Origin: Promerops cafer
Taxonomy: Eukaryota > Chordata > Aves > Passeriformes > Nectariniidae
Reading direction: 5' to 3'
DNA: 64,000 nucleotides
NCBI GenBank assembly: GCA_013398275.1
Contig: VZSE01005952.1
Span: 620,001-684,000 of the forward strand
In this document: positions 1-12,330 of the stretch, piece by piece
Position numbering within the stretch: position 1 is the first letter of the stretch
How the letters are laid out: every line of letters starts with the position of its first letter
Program-made: the position numbers and the translations under genes
The notes under the pieces: generated by a model
The model's input: the letters and a program-made list of their open reading frames with translations, nothing else
What the model was told of the DNA's origin: nothing
Database searches by the model: none

Positions 1-391
1 CAGATTTTGGAGCAGTGAAAGAGCTGGGATTTTGCCCGTGACAGCATCTCTGACTGTGACAGCATCCTTGCCTCTGCCATCCTTGCCTGCATCCCAGCCC
101 TGCCCCAGCGCGGACAGAGCCGAGCAGGGATGCAGAGTCAGGCTGAGGCACCAGCCTGGAGAGGCTGTGGCTCAGGCAGCAGGGTGTGCAAAGCCTCCTC
201 TGGCTCTCCAGCCCTCTGGAGCTCAGGTGGGAGCTGCAGCTCAGGCTGCAAGCCCCGCCAGGACAGGGCTGCTCTGGGTAAGCACAGACACGGTGAACCG
301 CGCTGGCCGTGCACGGCTCGGCCAGGAGAGCTCAGGAAGTGCAGGGATTGCAGAACAGGGAGCTGCTGGGGCCTAAACTCAAAGTGAGAAT
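1..391. other. GC-rich patch, non-coding
   Basis: The first ~390 bases are clearly richer in G and C than the AT-rich DNA that follows. They contain many GGCTC, GCTGCAG and CCAGCC-like words and short internal direct repeats, for example GTGACAGCATCT at 38-49 and again at 56-67. CpG is present (around 110-125 and 297-325) but not dense enough to call a CpG island. Three overlapping open frames exist on the plus strand, as expected where stop codons are depleted by base composition, but none shows a recognisable domain. It could be the edge of an exon, promoter or minisatellite-like segment cut off at the window start. I see no proof of any of these. Confidence 0.5.
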
Positions 392-2994
392 CCTGAAAAC
401 CCCTCTGCAGCTACTTCCTTATCTCCAAGTTCAGCCCAAGGATTGGTGGCCCAGCTCTTTCCTAACACAGGTCTCAAAGTCCAGAGTCTGATTGCCTTTA
501 CTCACCTTGGCAATATTTTTTACAAGGGGAGTACACTAATATTTAGCCTCTCTGCAGAAGAACATATTGCTCAAAGTGAGCAATAGTGGCAGAACCTATT
601 CCAGAGGAAGGAAAAAAAAAAAAAAAAAAAAAAAAAGCAATTGCAAACACTGTGGAAAACTTAACATGGACATTTTTTAGCATCAGAAAATTCTAGAGGC
701 TTCCAAATAAAATCATAATTCAGAAGCATTTGAGAGACAGCAGTGCATCAATAATAGATTTTTAGTAGGTTATATCCTTGGAAGAAGGTAGATGGTAGAG
801 CAGACAAAATAAAGTTGTTGGTGGCCTAATACATTGCAAGTGGTTTGTCACCTACAAGACTGCATTCTTTAAAGATATCTAACACACACAAACACAAAAA
901 AAACATCTCAAGTGAATTTATTGACCAAAACCAGTTCCACAGAACCAATTAGTATCTTACACAGGCTGCCCTGCAAGGCTTATGAGGCCATCCATCACTT
1001 GTCCATTTAACTATTTAGCATTTGTTCCAGCAATTTGTCACACTGTCAGAACGGTAGCATTTCAGAATAGGAGTTTTGGTTGAAAGAAATCTAACTCAGA
1101 TAGTGCAGATATTTCTTTTCTAATAAGACTTACACAAGATTTATGTTTCTATTATTTTTAACCTTAAGCATCTTGTCTGGAAGGTGAGGTTAATTCTTTG
1201 TATTTCAAAGTTTCCACATTTAAATCAATTGTGTTAGATGACAACTTAAAAATACTATGCAAAATGGAATTGCTTCAAACTTCATCAACAATTCACAGTT
1301 CTGACATCAGGGAGTGCGTTATCTTACAGCTGCAGTGCTTACATTTTTATCACTTTTGCAATCTAGTCATTTGCTTTTATGTTTATTTTTGGTGACTTTC
1401 TTAATTTCACTGCACCAAAAGAATTACAAAAAAAATTACCTTTCCCTTGAATGAGAGGCAAAGTTTCAACATAACATTAGCATGTCTACTCACGAGGTAT
1501 TTTAGATTTTTCAAGCTCTATATATCTAAAGGGAAAGAAAAAGGATTGCTGACGAGTTTCAATTAGTCACCTCCAGATATTTATAAAAATAAATTTAAAT
1601 GAATGCATAAAAACTAAAATGCAAAAGAAATATTTCAAGCTCTGCTATCTCTAAAAGAATATTTGATGTCTCTAACACAGGTACTGGGAACTGTTTCAAA
1701 AAACTGGCACTTGCTTTTAAACACATCCAGAACATTTTACCTGAACAACATGTAGGAATTAGACTAACGCAATTCCTACATTAAATGGAAGCAGCTACAA
1801 TGAGTATGTCAGGCAACTTGTTAACACCTTGTCAGAGAACTCTTGTGGTTCCACCACGCATGGTGGTGAGTCCAAACACCTGCAATTCTGCCACTTCATA
1901 GACTCCACCAAAATAAAGAGGAGCTATTCCAAAATGACCTTTAGATTTGTTTATTGTTTCAGAAGCAGGACTGTGTTTTTTAATGGTGCGAGTGCACAGA
2001 TCAGAGATCTGCTTTCCTGATACCCTGTAGAGTTTCCTGATTTAAATTCCTTATAAAGCGGCTGCAGCAAAGAAGCCTGGGAATCAAATGCCATCTCTGC
2101 ATCTGAATGCTGTTAAGTAGCTCCCATGGCATTTCTCCCTGACTCTCAGTGTGTGTCTGTCACTAAGCTCACTCCCAGAGATAAAACAGCAAATGTGAAC
2201 TCCTGTGGGAAAGCACGTCAGGTAAAACCTTTCTTGAAGCCTTGAGAATGCTCCAGCTCAGTCAATCTTCAGGCCTTCAATCAGCACACCCGTCTCACCT
2301 TGTATACAGAAGGTTTTACAGTGTACCAGCATTAGGTAGGGATAACCAAACGTTTAATAAATAAAGAAAAAACTGAATATCTCTGTATAAAAGGCTTAGC
2401 AAATAGATAATACAGATTAGCACTGCTCAAACACCCCAAAACTATCCCCACTCTGCTTTGCTGAGTAATCTTAGTGCCATGCTTGACAGATTTGAAGTAT
2501 ATCTTTTATTTGCCTCTACCTATTTCTGTCTGTAATTAATTTCATCAGTCAATTATCTTGGTATCTGTTAAATATCACTGCTGTATTAGTCTGCCTGTAG
2601 AGGATGCATCTACCTTAGATGTAGATTACTCTGCCCTCAAAATAAGTAGTATTTCCAGTTACACTCAGGATAGCACAGCAATTCTTGCAACACTGGAGAG
2701 GCAAAGTGATAAAAGGAAAGAACCTGCAGGACAGGCCATCAGTCCACAAGAGGCAAGGAGCTGGTTCCAAGCAGACAGAGCCAGAATGCCCAGTTAGAAG
2801 AGAAGAAGGTGCTCATGCCCATAGTGGTGCTGAGCCCAGCAAGCAAGAATGTCCAGCTGCAGGTCTTGGGGCTGTGGAACACCTATTCACTCATCTTTGG
2901 AAGAGGGTTTGCTTGTTTGCTCTTTTAAATATATGTCCAACATTAAAAACCAAAATATACATGGAAAATCATTCCAGCTGCAGAGAGTGACATG
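392..2994. other. AT-rich unique sequence, no gene seen
   Basis: Apart from the A25 tract at 612-636, this is unique-looking AT-rich sequence. The open frames in it are short and read as chance translations. I found no known transposon end, RNA gene or tandem array. Confidence 0.5.
612..636 (+). repeat. poly(A) tract, A25
   Basis: An uninterrupted run of 25 A follows the purine-rich lead AGAGGAAGG. It could be the tail of an old retroposed transcript or an expanded A-rich site. No gene-like sequence is recognisable upstream, so origin is unassigned. Confidence 0.9.
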
Positions 2995-3109
2995 AAAAAA
3001 AAACACAACCAAACGAAAAAACAAACAAAAAAAACCCCAAAAAACCAAACAAAAACAAACAAACAAGAAAAACCAACCAACCAAACAAAAAAAACCCTGA
3101 AAACAAAAC
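2995..3109 (+). repeat. A-rich (CAAA/CCAA)-type low-complexity tract
   Basis: About 115 bases are almost only A and C, mixing runs of A with CAAA, CCAA and AACCCC steps, including CCAACCAACCAA near 3073. The same style recurs in the window (40069-40165, 48723-48806, 61239-61275). Overlapping open frames here (Lys/Asn/Thr/Gln-rich on plus, Phe/Val/Cys-rich on minus) are products of the repeat, not genes. It may descend from an A-rich retroposon tail. Confidence 0.85.
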
Positions 3110-3479
3110 TTTGCTGTGTTAAACACAAGCCTGAGGGGAAAACTGCCCACAACCAGCAAACTGTCAGTTCATCTAACCTGTCTTTAGGGAGAGCTTGAAA
3201 ACGTACCAGTAATAGGACAGACAAAGAAAGCCAGCAAGAAATACCATGGACTGACTTTGACACAGAGACAGTAGAAAGTCCTTCTGCCAGAAACCTGAGG
3301 AAATAAAAAATAAACCAGAAGAAAGGATATTTTGATATTTACATACTGCATACCCCTCTACTCACACTCCTCCTGGGGAAAAAAAAAAAAAAATAATTAA
3401 AACCCAAAAAATCCTCTGCAGCTTCTGATTTTCTTTTCACTCCCTTTTGTAAAGGAAGTTCCAGGTCAGCTCCCAGAAG
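3110..3479. other. unique sequence with A15 tract, no gene seen
   Basis: Ordinary AT-rich sequence. It holds an A15 run at 3379-3393 followed by TAATTAAAACCC. Nothing else is supportable. Confidence 0.5.
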
Positions 3480-3720
3480 CTGCAGAAAAGCTTTTGGGGG
3501 TTTAATAATCCAGAATTAATAGCCATTCATTTGGCAGGTTTGGTACAGAAGGCAGGTCAGAATTAATTTCTTGCTTAACCAAGGCTGAAATTCACATTTA
3601 AAGTGTAAAAAGATATAGCTGTTACTGAAGTCTCATTCAGCAAGAGACATTGAGAGTGAGATGATCACAGCAAGAGCTTGTACTGAATATAAAAAGCATC
3701 TAGGAACAGGTACAGTCTCA
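3480..3720. promoter_or_regulatory. possible conserved non-coding element (weak)
   Basis: Non-repetitive sequence holding a TAATCC word (3506-3511, the core bound by OTX/PITX-type homeodomains) and several ATTAAT cores. There is no low-complexity DNA and no coding frame. Such words arise often by chance in AT-rich DNA, so this is only a prompt for a conservation test. Confidence 0.15.
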
Positions 3721-6700
3721 AACAAAACGATGGAAGTTGAAAGACAAAAATAAGAAATAACCCAAATTCCTCATGAAGGGCCAAACCAGCCTCTGCTTGC
3801 CTGTGTGTAGCTGCTGTCAGTGGCATGAGAATTGACCTCTAAACCACAGCTACTCCATCAGCTGGCACTCTGGGCAGTTCAGTGCAGAACTGATTGGAAT
3901 CACATAATCAGTTCAAGAAGGTTTCACAATGGCCCTAAATGTGGTCGCTATCAGAAAGGGGGCTCACAGGTATAAAGATCAATTACTATTTAAGTAACAT
4001 TCAGTGAGATACATTTATACTTTCATCAAGATGGGAAGAGGAAAGTAGGTCTGAAGAAGCAGGATTTCAAAAGGAGCACAGCAGCACTTTCCATTATAAA
4101 CCTTTCCAGAGAAAGAATACACGTGAAATGAAATAAAATATCATCTGTAAATAATCACATTAAGGGTTAAAATTTCCTGAAAACAGAATCTGGAACTAGA
4201 AAAGTTTATATAAACAGAGCAAAACAAAACTATTGGACACAATATGCCTTGTTCTAGGATGCTCTTCCACATTTTCTTCTTACTGTTCCATCTACCTCTT
4301 TCCATCTGGTTTTCTTGTCTCACTGGTAAATTTTTTAAGGCCTCTAGGAGGAAGAGGACAGTTTCTTCACTGTGTGTATCATGCCAAATGTAAAAAAAAA
4401 GACAAGTGTCCAAAGTAGACATGTTGATTAGACATTTCCATTTAGAAAATGCAATTTTAGAAAGCATCCGGTACCTGATATAGACATGTTGCTTTGAGTT
4501 TCAAATTCTCTAGGCATTTTATGTATCTAAGCCTTGTTAGGATTAAATATTTTACCCCACTTAATATTCTTGGAGTGCACTTGCTACAAAGTTAGGCATG
4601 TATAAATAGCTCTTTTGTGGATTCAGGCAATGATTTGTATCTTCACTCCTTTCAGGTATGGAAAAGTAAGCAGAAAATCTGATTCTGAAGCCAACAGTGG
4701 TGTATTTACATTCCTCTTTCACCTAAACAGGTCCACAAGCCTGGCTTCAGAGGAATGTCCAGAAAGCATCAAACACAAGAGTGATGTTCCTTGTTGCAAG
4801 CATCAAGAAGTTAAGAACATTCTGCTACACCATGGAGATGGGGAGAGAAGCTCTGATAAAAGAAATGCCAGGGGCCATGTCACCAGACCTCTGCTTTCCT
4901 GCCCTGTTCTTCCTTGCACACTTGCTCTCTACTCCCAAAATACCTATAGGTGATTGACTTCTTGAGGTAAGATGGAAGGCAAAATTCTGTAAAAGCCATA
5001 AAACTGATGTTTGAGGTAGCAATAGAAGCTAAGTGGAGTTCACATGGTTTCCGAGGCTTGCTAAAGAATTCTGCATAGTTTGAAGTAGATAGACTATATG
5101 ATAATGTGGCTGTAAGTCACGTTCATTTAGAAAGCAAAACATACTGCTAAAGGCATTCTTAGACTGGCTTAATTGCATCCCTACTCAGAACTGTATCGAT
5201 TAAAAAAAAAAACAACAAAACAACAAAACAAAGACCTTGTGCTGGCACCACTTCAGAACAAATCCACCCCCTGTAAATGTATAGCCTACCTGGCAGCCCA
5301 TTGATGGGAAAAGATTGTCTCATACTGAAAGATCACAGGATGCCAGCAGAGATCCCAAAGCTGCCAAGCCCTGTGTTACCATTTCTCTGCACACTGTTGT
5401 TCTCCTACCCTCAGGGTGCCAGGTGCATTATTACTATGTTTGATCTGACTCCACCTACTACTGAATTTTCTGACCTTTGATGCTTGCCTTTACAACACAG
5501 GAGTGGGCAGTTTGCAAAATAATGCTAGAATTCATAAAATATTCTACCATTAATAAAAATGTCACACACAAATATCCAGTAAAAAAAAAGAGGTCATCAG
5601 ATGAGTTCCTAGCATCATATACAAAAATCAAGTGATATACATACAAAAATCAAGATTGCCTTATCATTTGAATTAAAATTCCAGGGAAACAAGTGGCATC
5701 ATTCCAAACTCATCATGGCTTATCAGACAAGCAGATGGCTGCCCAACACAACATGGGATGAGGAATTTACTGAAGATATATATTGTTCTCAAAGAAAAAC
5801 TTGAAGAAAGCACAAAATATTATAAAATGCTTTTTCTTTTAAAGTAGTTTTTGCTTTTACAGCTAATCTGCAGACAAAAGTGGATAAAGCCATGTGATAG
5901 GGCAGCTAAATCATTTATCATATCAGAAAAATTATTCTAGTCTCTTATGCTCTTCCTAGAAAACTCAAGAGAGGCAATCCAATTATATAACAGCCAGCAT
6001 AACATGAGATTAGTTAAAATTTCAAAATAGTGTTGAAATTGTTGAAAGTGCTTAGACTTTTATTCGACAGTTCTTTAACTGAAAATCAAACGTTATTCAA
6101 AGAACGAGCTTTTTTTTTTTTTCAAGAGATTAATCATCCTTGTTTCTCATTTAAAGTCTGGGGACATAGCCAATCTTTTCTCTGTGTTCTCAGAGGGAGA
6201 TATTTCATTTTGAAAAGAAAAAACAAAATTGTTCTCCACTCCTTTATACGTTGTCATGGCAGACAAGCCATCACAAGAAAAAATTCCTGTTTCACATTTC
6301 TTTGGGTCACTTTTCAGCAGTAACACCAATGTTAAAATTTTTCTGGAGTTAATACAGAATCTGATCTCTTGATGCTGCATCCATGGAAAACGTTACTTGA
6401 AAAAAATGTTTTTCTTATGCTATTTGGGGAGGGAGAAGAAAAGGAAAAGAAATTGTAATCAAATGAGAAAAATTAAAACTATTTTATTACTCCTGCATTT
6501 TATGATTTCCTTTGCAGTGTAACATCTCTATTTAAACTCGCTGAATATTTAGAAGCTTAGTAAATCCAGGAACTTGCTAGTAAAGAGTCATATCAAAGCT
6601 CCAATGTTCCATGACTCCAAATTTAATAATTTCCTTTAATAGACTATGTAGTTAGAAATATTTTTGCCAATCTGACTGATTTAGTACTAGCCTGAGAACC

Positions 6701-7740
6701 TCCCTTCAGGCCTCACTTAGAGCTCATGATTAGTTGATGCTGGTAGCAATAAGTGTTCTCCATGGGTTCATGAAATAAAACATTTTACACATTTCAACTT
6801 TACATTTGATTGGTACTGTATCTTCTCTTACATAAACCACTTGAATTCATAAGACTATTTTCCCAGTTAAGGGATTTGAAAAAGAAGAAAAAACAAAAAA
6901 AAGAAGAAAAATTTCTCATTAGATACAAAGAATTCTGTGAATTGGGTATGGATTTACTGCTTTTTACAAGGGCTGCCTGACACATTTCATTTGTCTGTAG
7001 ACACAATGTAGGAATACAGGCTAAGAAAACAAATATATTTTATATGCATTATTGTTATGTATTTGTAAAAGCTGTGGAGAGATTATTCTTGCCAGATATT
7101 CATAGTGTGCCCTGTGCAAAACAGTGCTGACCAATGACCTGGATGGCCCCAGTTCACAGGTATTTGTATTGGTTTTGTTTGCTTGTCTGCAGAAGAAACT
7201 CTCAGGAAGATGGTAGGAGGGCTTGCTTGGTAGCCAAGTTCTATTTTCTATCATTAAGAACAGTTAGATGGCTAGGATGAAGAGAAGTGGAAAAATTTTC
7301 CTCAGGAAATCTAATTAAATCAAATGTTGCCTACAACCTAAGATACTCTTCTACCATGGCAAGAACTTCTGTCTTAAATGTAGTTTTCAACAATTACATT
7401 CACATGTACTGTGCACATACGCTTTAAAGTGCACCACCAAAACATTCTCTTTAATGGCCTCTACACTCAGGTTCTAGGAAGAATTTTGTAGGCTCCTTGA
7501 CAGGAAAGAGACAATAATCCAATAGCTTCATCTTTTTGAATTATGTAACTAGGGATTTGGGGAAAGTCCTTACTAGCGCTGAAAAATAAAGGACTAAGAC
7601 TGCAAGTTAAAAATACATTTACTGACAGCACTTCTCTCCAGCTAACATCTTTTCCCAAAATATTATAAATTAACAGTACCTTTGCAAGTACTGCTCAGAA
7701 AGATTCTCCAAATAATGAGTCTTTGGTCTTATGTCACAAA
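3721..7740. other. AT-rich unique sequence with A-rich tracts
   Basis: No gene, transposon or RNA gene is recognisable in these 4 kb. Visible low-complexity spots are A11 followed by CAACAAAACAACAAAAC at about 5202-5232, T13 at 6110-6122, and an AAG/A-rich stretch at about 6879-6910. Open frames here, such as one of 112 codons at 4615-4953 plus, match no family I know and have no codon pattern that argues for expression. Confidence 0.5.
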
Positions 7741-7767
7741 TCTACTTATTCTTTTTTTGTCTTGCAG
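7741..7767 (+). other. candidate 3' splice acceptor (pyrimidine tract + CAG)
   Basis: A pyrimidine-rich run with T7 leads into TTGTCTTGCAG, ending at 7767. This is a good match to a vertebrate 3' splice site. It is followed by moderately GC-balanced sequence to ~8190 containing open frames of 79 and 154 codons that resemble no known protein. It could be the start of a non-coding exon or a chance site; sequences like this are common by chance over 64 kb. Confidence 0.2.
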
Positions 7768-8789
7768 CTGAGTCCTGAAACCAGAGCTCGTAAGAAGGAA
7801 TAGATAGCTGTGAGGAGGGAGAAGAAACTAAGCACCAGCCCCGTGTGCACTTACAGCTCATTCACACAGAGGAGCAAAGACCTGGCCAAAGCAGCTCCAT
7901 TTGTCACCTCATTCTACTGCTTGTGCCAGATCCCGATGACATGCCAGGCCACTTCCTTAGCCTGCTTTGCATGCTGGAAGTGGGCAGAGCTGTCTGTCCC
8001 AGGACAATTGCACCAGCCATCCTATCAAATAACTCCTGTCCTTTCCTGAGCTGGGCTGTCTCTCCTCCCGTCTCTGGCTCGGACAATCACTGGGCACTCA
8101 CACACCGTGGTGAGCACACTGCCCTCCTCCAGCTTCTGGCAGATGAGAGTGGAGCAGCAGAATGGGATTTCCTTTCAACCTATTCCTGTTGCATTTCCAC
8201 TTTCCTAAAAGAAAAGATTTCCATAGCCTGTCCACAATTTGATATGAGGCCCATAATAAAAGGATCCAGCAAGGATTTTTTTTCCCTAGAATTTTTCTCC
8301 TTGTTTTAAAAAAAGTCATACGCATTAAACAAGCAACACAGCAAAAAACAGGAAGCCACGTGCATACACAAGTACATTTTTCTAATGTAACACATGTATT
8401 CTGTCTGCACCTGGCTTTAATAATTTTAGCAAATATTACATTATACTTTAACTAGCAATGTTGAAGCTCAGCAACAGTTATTGAATTGCTAGTTCACTTT
8501 GGCATCCAGGGGCACGGATAGGAAATTATTCAGGAACACAAGATCAACCTCAGCTGACCAAGACAGCCATAATCTCTCTTACTCTCATAAAACATATCTG
8601 GTTTTGCCAAGCTTGTCCTCTACCTATAAAATATCAGAGAAATCCCTAAAGAAAGGTGAGCTACCATCACCCTGTGGAGACTTGCAGTTAGTTTTCTCCC
8701 AGTCCTAATAAGCACAAAATCAACTAATTAACTTCTGAGGTCCATTCCCACTAGTGCAAGAAGCTGCTGTGCAAGTGAAACAGTAGCTA
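7768..8789. other. unique sequence, possible non-coding exon, otherwise nothing
   Basis: Sequence downstream of the acceptor-like site is less AT-rich than its surroundings up to about 8190, then returns to AT-rich. The 154-codon plus-strand frame at 7845-8309 overlaps frames on the minus strand and has no domain, signal peptide or membrane segment I can defend. I regard it as chance. Confidence 0.35.
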
Positions 8790-8831
8790 TTTGTAGCTAC
8801 TGAGTAGCTTTTTGTTGCTACTGAGTAGCAT
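8790..8831. repeat. 21-bp tandem duplication with palindromic core
   Basis: Two adjacent 21-base copies (8790-8810 and 8811-8831) differ at two positions. Each contains GCTACTGAGTAGC, an odd palindrome whose 6-base arms pair around a central G. A partial related word, GTAGCTA, sits just upstream at about 8783. It looks like a small replication-slippage duplication. Confidence 0.8.
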
Positions 8832-11699
8832 TTCTGCAGAAAACAGATGAAGTACCGCATCAATATTATTTTATTTCCAAAAGCTTCTTCTTAAATGCTG
8901 AAACACCTTTTATCATGCAATATTTAAAACATAATCTAATCCTTATGAAATGCCACTAGGGCTGCTGGGAGACCTAAACCCTCTCATCAGGTAGTGTTCT
9001 GTTTATCTGCTTCTCCTTCCTCTTCACTCTTTTATCTTCTTTTCTATTTCCCCCTCACATCATCCCTTGTTAAAATCTGTCTTTCCTCACCAAGCCCACA
9101 GATGAAATTCAAAGATAGTTTGTTGCAGACCTTTCTATTAACAAGGTTTGACTATGGGTGCAAAACATTGTTTCTGCAAATATTCACTTTCTGTTTGTAT
9201 TTACATGAGCACATATAGACCACTCAAAAACGCAGTTAGTAATTTTCCAAAATATTTTTTGTTTTCTGCACTATCGTAGGTACATTTCAAAAACCAAAAG
9301 AAACCTGAGCAGAATTTATGGGATCATAAAATAGAAAAAAGCCACCATAAACTTAGGCATCAATGGACAAAAGACTCCCTTTAAGAAGAACGAATATTAA
9401 TGTTAATATTGTTAGCAGTAGTTCCTCCAAGGCAAAAGGAACTTCAATAGTACATTACTAAAATGGAGGTTTTTACATGACATAGACCTCCAAAAGCTGT
9501 TGTCTAATAGCAAATGCTAGACATTTTAATACTTTCTCTTTCATGTTTCCCAGGCGTGGAACCAGCAATGACAGTGTATGTCAGTCTCATTCCTCTCCCC
9601 ACATCTTGGCAGGCTCCACATAATGTTTTTCCAAGAAGCCTATGTCAGCTATCATAGCTTCCCCCTTCTCCTAAAAGCAATGCTCCAGTCAGAGAAAGAC
9701 AACCAAATAAATTGTCCCCTTAAACAGAATGTCTCTTCCCCCTTTGGCCATGTAAAGGATCCAATCCATCTTTGTCTGCCAGAAAACTAAAAAGCAAATC
9801 TGCTTTCCTATGTAGACCCCAGAGTTTTGGAACAAGCTGGCTGATAAAATGCACATGGTTCACTGCCAGCTTCTTCTTCAAGATTCCAAAAGTTTAAAAG
9901 TCCTTGACACTACTCTGTTTTCCAGGATTTGCTTAAATACAGACAGGAAAAAAATATTCCTTCAAACCAACCAACCAACCAAAAAATACTACTGGCTTCC
10001 TATGCTGCTTAAAAAGGCTTTACCTAGCATAATCTAAACTTCTTTGATGCACCTCCTCCTTGCCAGCATCCTTTTCTTTCTATTAATTTCCACTGACTGT
10101 GTTTGAGAATCTATGCCAAGCACACATACCAATTCATGCGTGAAAATTTTAAAACAGCTTTCCATTGATTTTTAGCCATTCCTCCTTATTACAGAAGTCA
10201 TCACACACAGCCAGGAGTCAAAGAAATAGTAAATTCATATTGAGAACTACACAAGTGAGACATCAAGTTTTCTATTAAGCAGCAGTTTAGCATCTTGGAG
10301 CAAGCAGGTGTTCTGCACCATATAATTCTAACTTGTCCCTACCTAGACACTCAAAGGAAGGCTCACAGCCAGCAGGGAGATCCAGACATGAGCACAAACA
10401 AAAAATTATTTTTTGGCTGTGGGCAAAATGAAATCGTTGCTGTCCTTGTTGATAAGTTCTCCTAGGAAGCATGTCTCCAAAGAAAATTAAACCATGAAAA
10501 TAAAAGCCTGATAGCCAGCCTAGCTGGCTGATTCCTGCTCTGACTTTATTTGCCCCTTATTTCTGACAGAATTCTACAGTAATTTTAAAAGTCAGCTCAT
10601 TGAATAATTGGAATTTTTTGCTCAGCACCATCCCATCAGACTTTATTTCCCTTTCACCACTACCCTTTCCATGTTACTTCTCTAGACAACTTTCTGCCCA
10701 GTAACTTCAGGCTCAATGCTAAAAGACCTGGGACATCTGAGCTTGCACCTCAGCTTGAGAGACACTGACTAACAAAATGCATGTTCAGTCAGGAAACACT
10801 GATTCCTGAAATGCATTTCTTTCAACAAACTTCTAACTCCTCATGGAAAATCTGCTTAGTTTTTCAATGGATCATAGAGCAAAACCTGAATTTCTGGTCT
10901 TTCAGGGGCTATGACATGCTACTACCTTGTCAAGGGAATAATCACTCACACCCCTCTTCCCCAGATACCTCTGTCCTTGCTTTCCATCCTCACTGCTGGG
11001 CACTCAAAACATCAGAGTCTAAGACTCTGCTTGCTTAAAATTTGCAAAGGAAAAATGTAAATATTTTCAAAGATAATAGTATGAGCTCTCCATATCAAAA
11101 TCACCATTTTTACCTCAACAGAATAGATATTTTTTCATAGCCAAAACCTTCAACTTTTTAGCAGCTTTAGGCTCAGTTCAGCATGACTGGTACCTCAGGG
11201 CAATGGTTTTCACAATGTAGTCCACCAAGCACTCAAGGTCTGGGGATATCTGTAAGGATAACTTGAAAAGAAAACATTAAAAATTCAAGCTGATTGTCAG
11301 GGGGGCTTTAACTCACTATACAGAGATCTGTATCTTCAGTGGAAAAGGTTGAGAGGTTCACTGATCAAAAAAGGTTGAAAATGACAAGCCTATAGAGTAA
11401 AAATACAAGGAGGTTGAAGTGACTTGATAATTTTAGAGCAAGGTCTAAATATATCACTCTGCAAATGCAATGAACTTCTCTCTCCTTTTCCCTCAGCAAG
11501 CTACACAAACATCTGCCCTACAGGAAAGGGATGCCTGCAGTCCATATTCCACTAACAATGCCCATAAGGACTTGGGCTGGGGAGCAGGGCCATGGAAACA
11601 CCTTGATGTGATGGGGTTACCCTCATCCCTCAGCATACCTTTGGTCTTGCACTCTCTTGCTGCTTTTGTCTAGAAAGACTAGTAACATGAGGGAAGCTG
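8832..11699. other. AT-rich unique sequence, no gene seen
   Basis: No gene or known transposon is seen. A short (CCAA)n tract lies at about 9967-9981. Two acceptor-like pyrimidine-CAG sites end at 9553 and 11496, but no paired donor or coding exon is convincing. Confidence 0.5.
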
Positions 11700-12330
11700 A
11701 AATCACTGTTTTCTCTCTTTCAGGACTGTTGATGCCACCAGCAAGGTCTCGGCAGGCCATTCTCTCTAATTGTACTTGTTATGCTAATTAATGCATCAAG
11801 AGGGGAAGCTCACCCCACCACATGCCCCCCGAGCCTCACACCCTCACTAAACCTCTGCCTCTGTCTTTTCCTGGAAACAAAATACTTCTAGCCCAGGTGT
11901 GCACTACTTCTCTCCAGGTAACTTAATCCTAAGTGTGTATTTCTGTGTAATAGACTATACACAGATGTAAAGGAAAAACGTGAATTGGGGGCAAAATTCT
12001 ATTGCACCATTAAAATGAAAAATGCCTTCCTCTTATTAACAACTCTCATTAAGGCACCCTCTGCCCACTTCACTGCTGTGTTTATCTCCTTCCCCTGATG
12101 GCAGGAATGCTGAATCATGACAAGCCGGGAGGGCTCAAGCCCAGTCCCAGGCTGTCATCCTGATTTAATGGACAGGATTGTAGTATCTGGCCCCACAACT
12201 CACACAAAAATGGCACTGACAGTAAAGCAGCATTTGGGGACCAGTGTAGAGTTGATAGGGACAGCAGCATCAGGTATGGATTTTAATAAATCCATTAGAG
12301 ATAGGAAAAGATACTTTGCCGACAAATAAA
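11700..12330. promoter_or_regulatory. candidate conserved non-coding element
   Basis: The block holds ATGCTAATTAATGCAT at 11781-11796, combining an octamer-like ATGCTAAT, a TAATTA homeodomain core and outer ATGC/GCAT arms in inverted orientation. Further on (about 12030-12180) is complex, non-repetitive sequence with words such as CATTAAGGC and GAATCATGAC. No coding frame is convincing: the 70-codon frame at 12117-12329 matches nothing known. An acceptor-like TTTCTCTCTTTCAG ends at 11723, so a non-coding exon is an alternative. The regulatory reading is inference from motif content alone. Confidence 0.25.

Noticed and set aside
2887..3263. Two overlapping hydrophobic minus-strand frames
   Set aside because: Their hydrophobic part is the translated complement of the (CAAA)n tract at 2995-3109.
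7845..8309. Longest open frame (154 codons, plus)
   Set aside because: No recognisable domain or convincing exon boundary; overlapped by open frames on the minus strand and in another plus frame.
8790..8831. CRISPR-like repeats
   Set aside because: Two adjacent copies without spacers in a vertebrate genome; a simple tandem duplication.
9541..9553. Acceptor-like TTTCCCAG as evidence of an exon
   Set aside because: Such sites are frequent by chance and no credible exon or donor follows.
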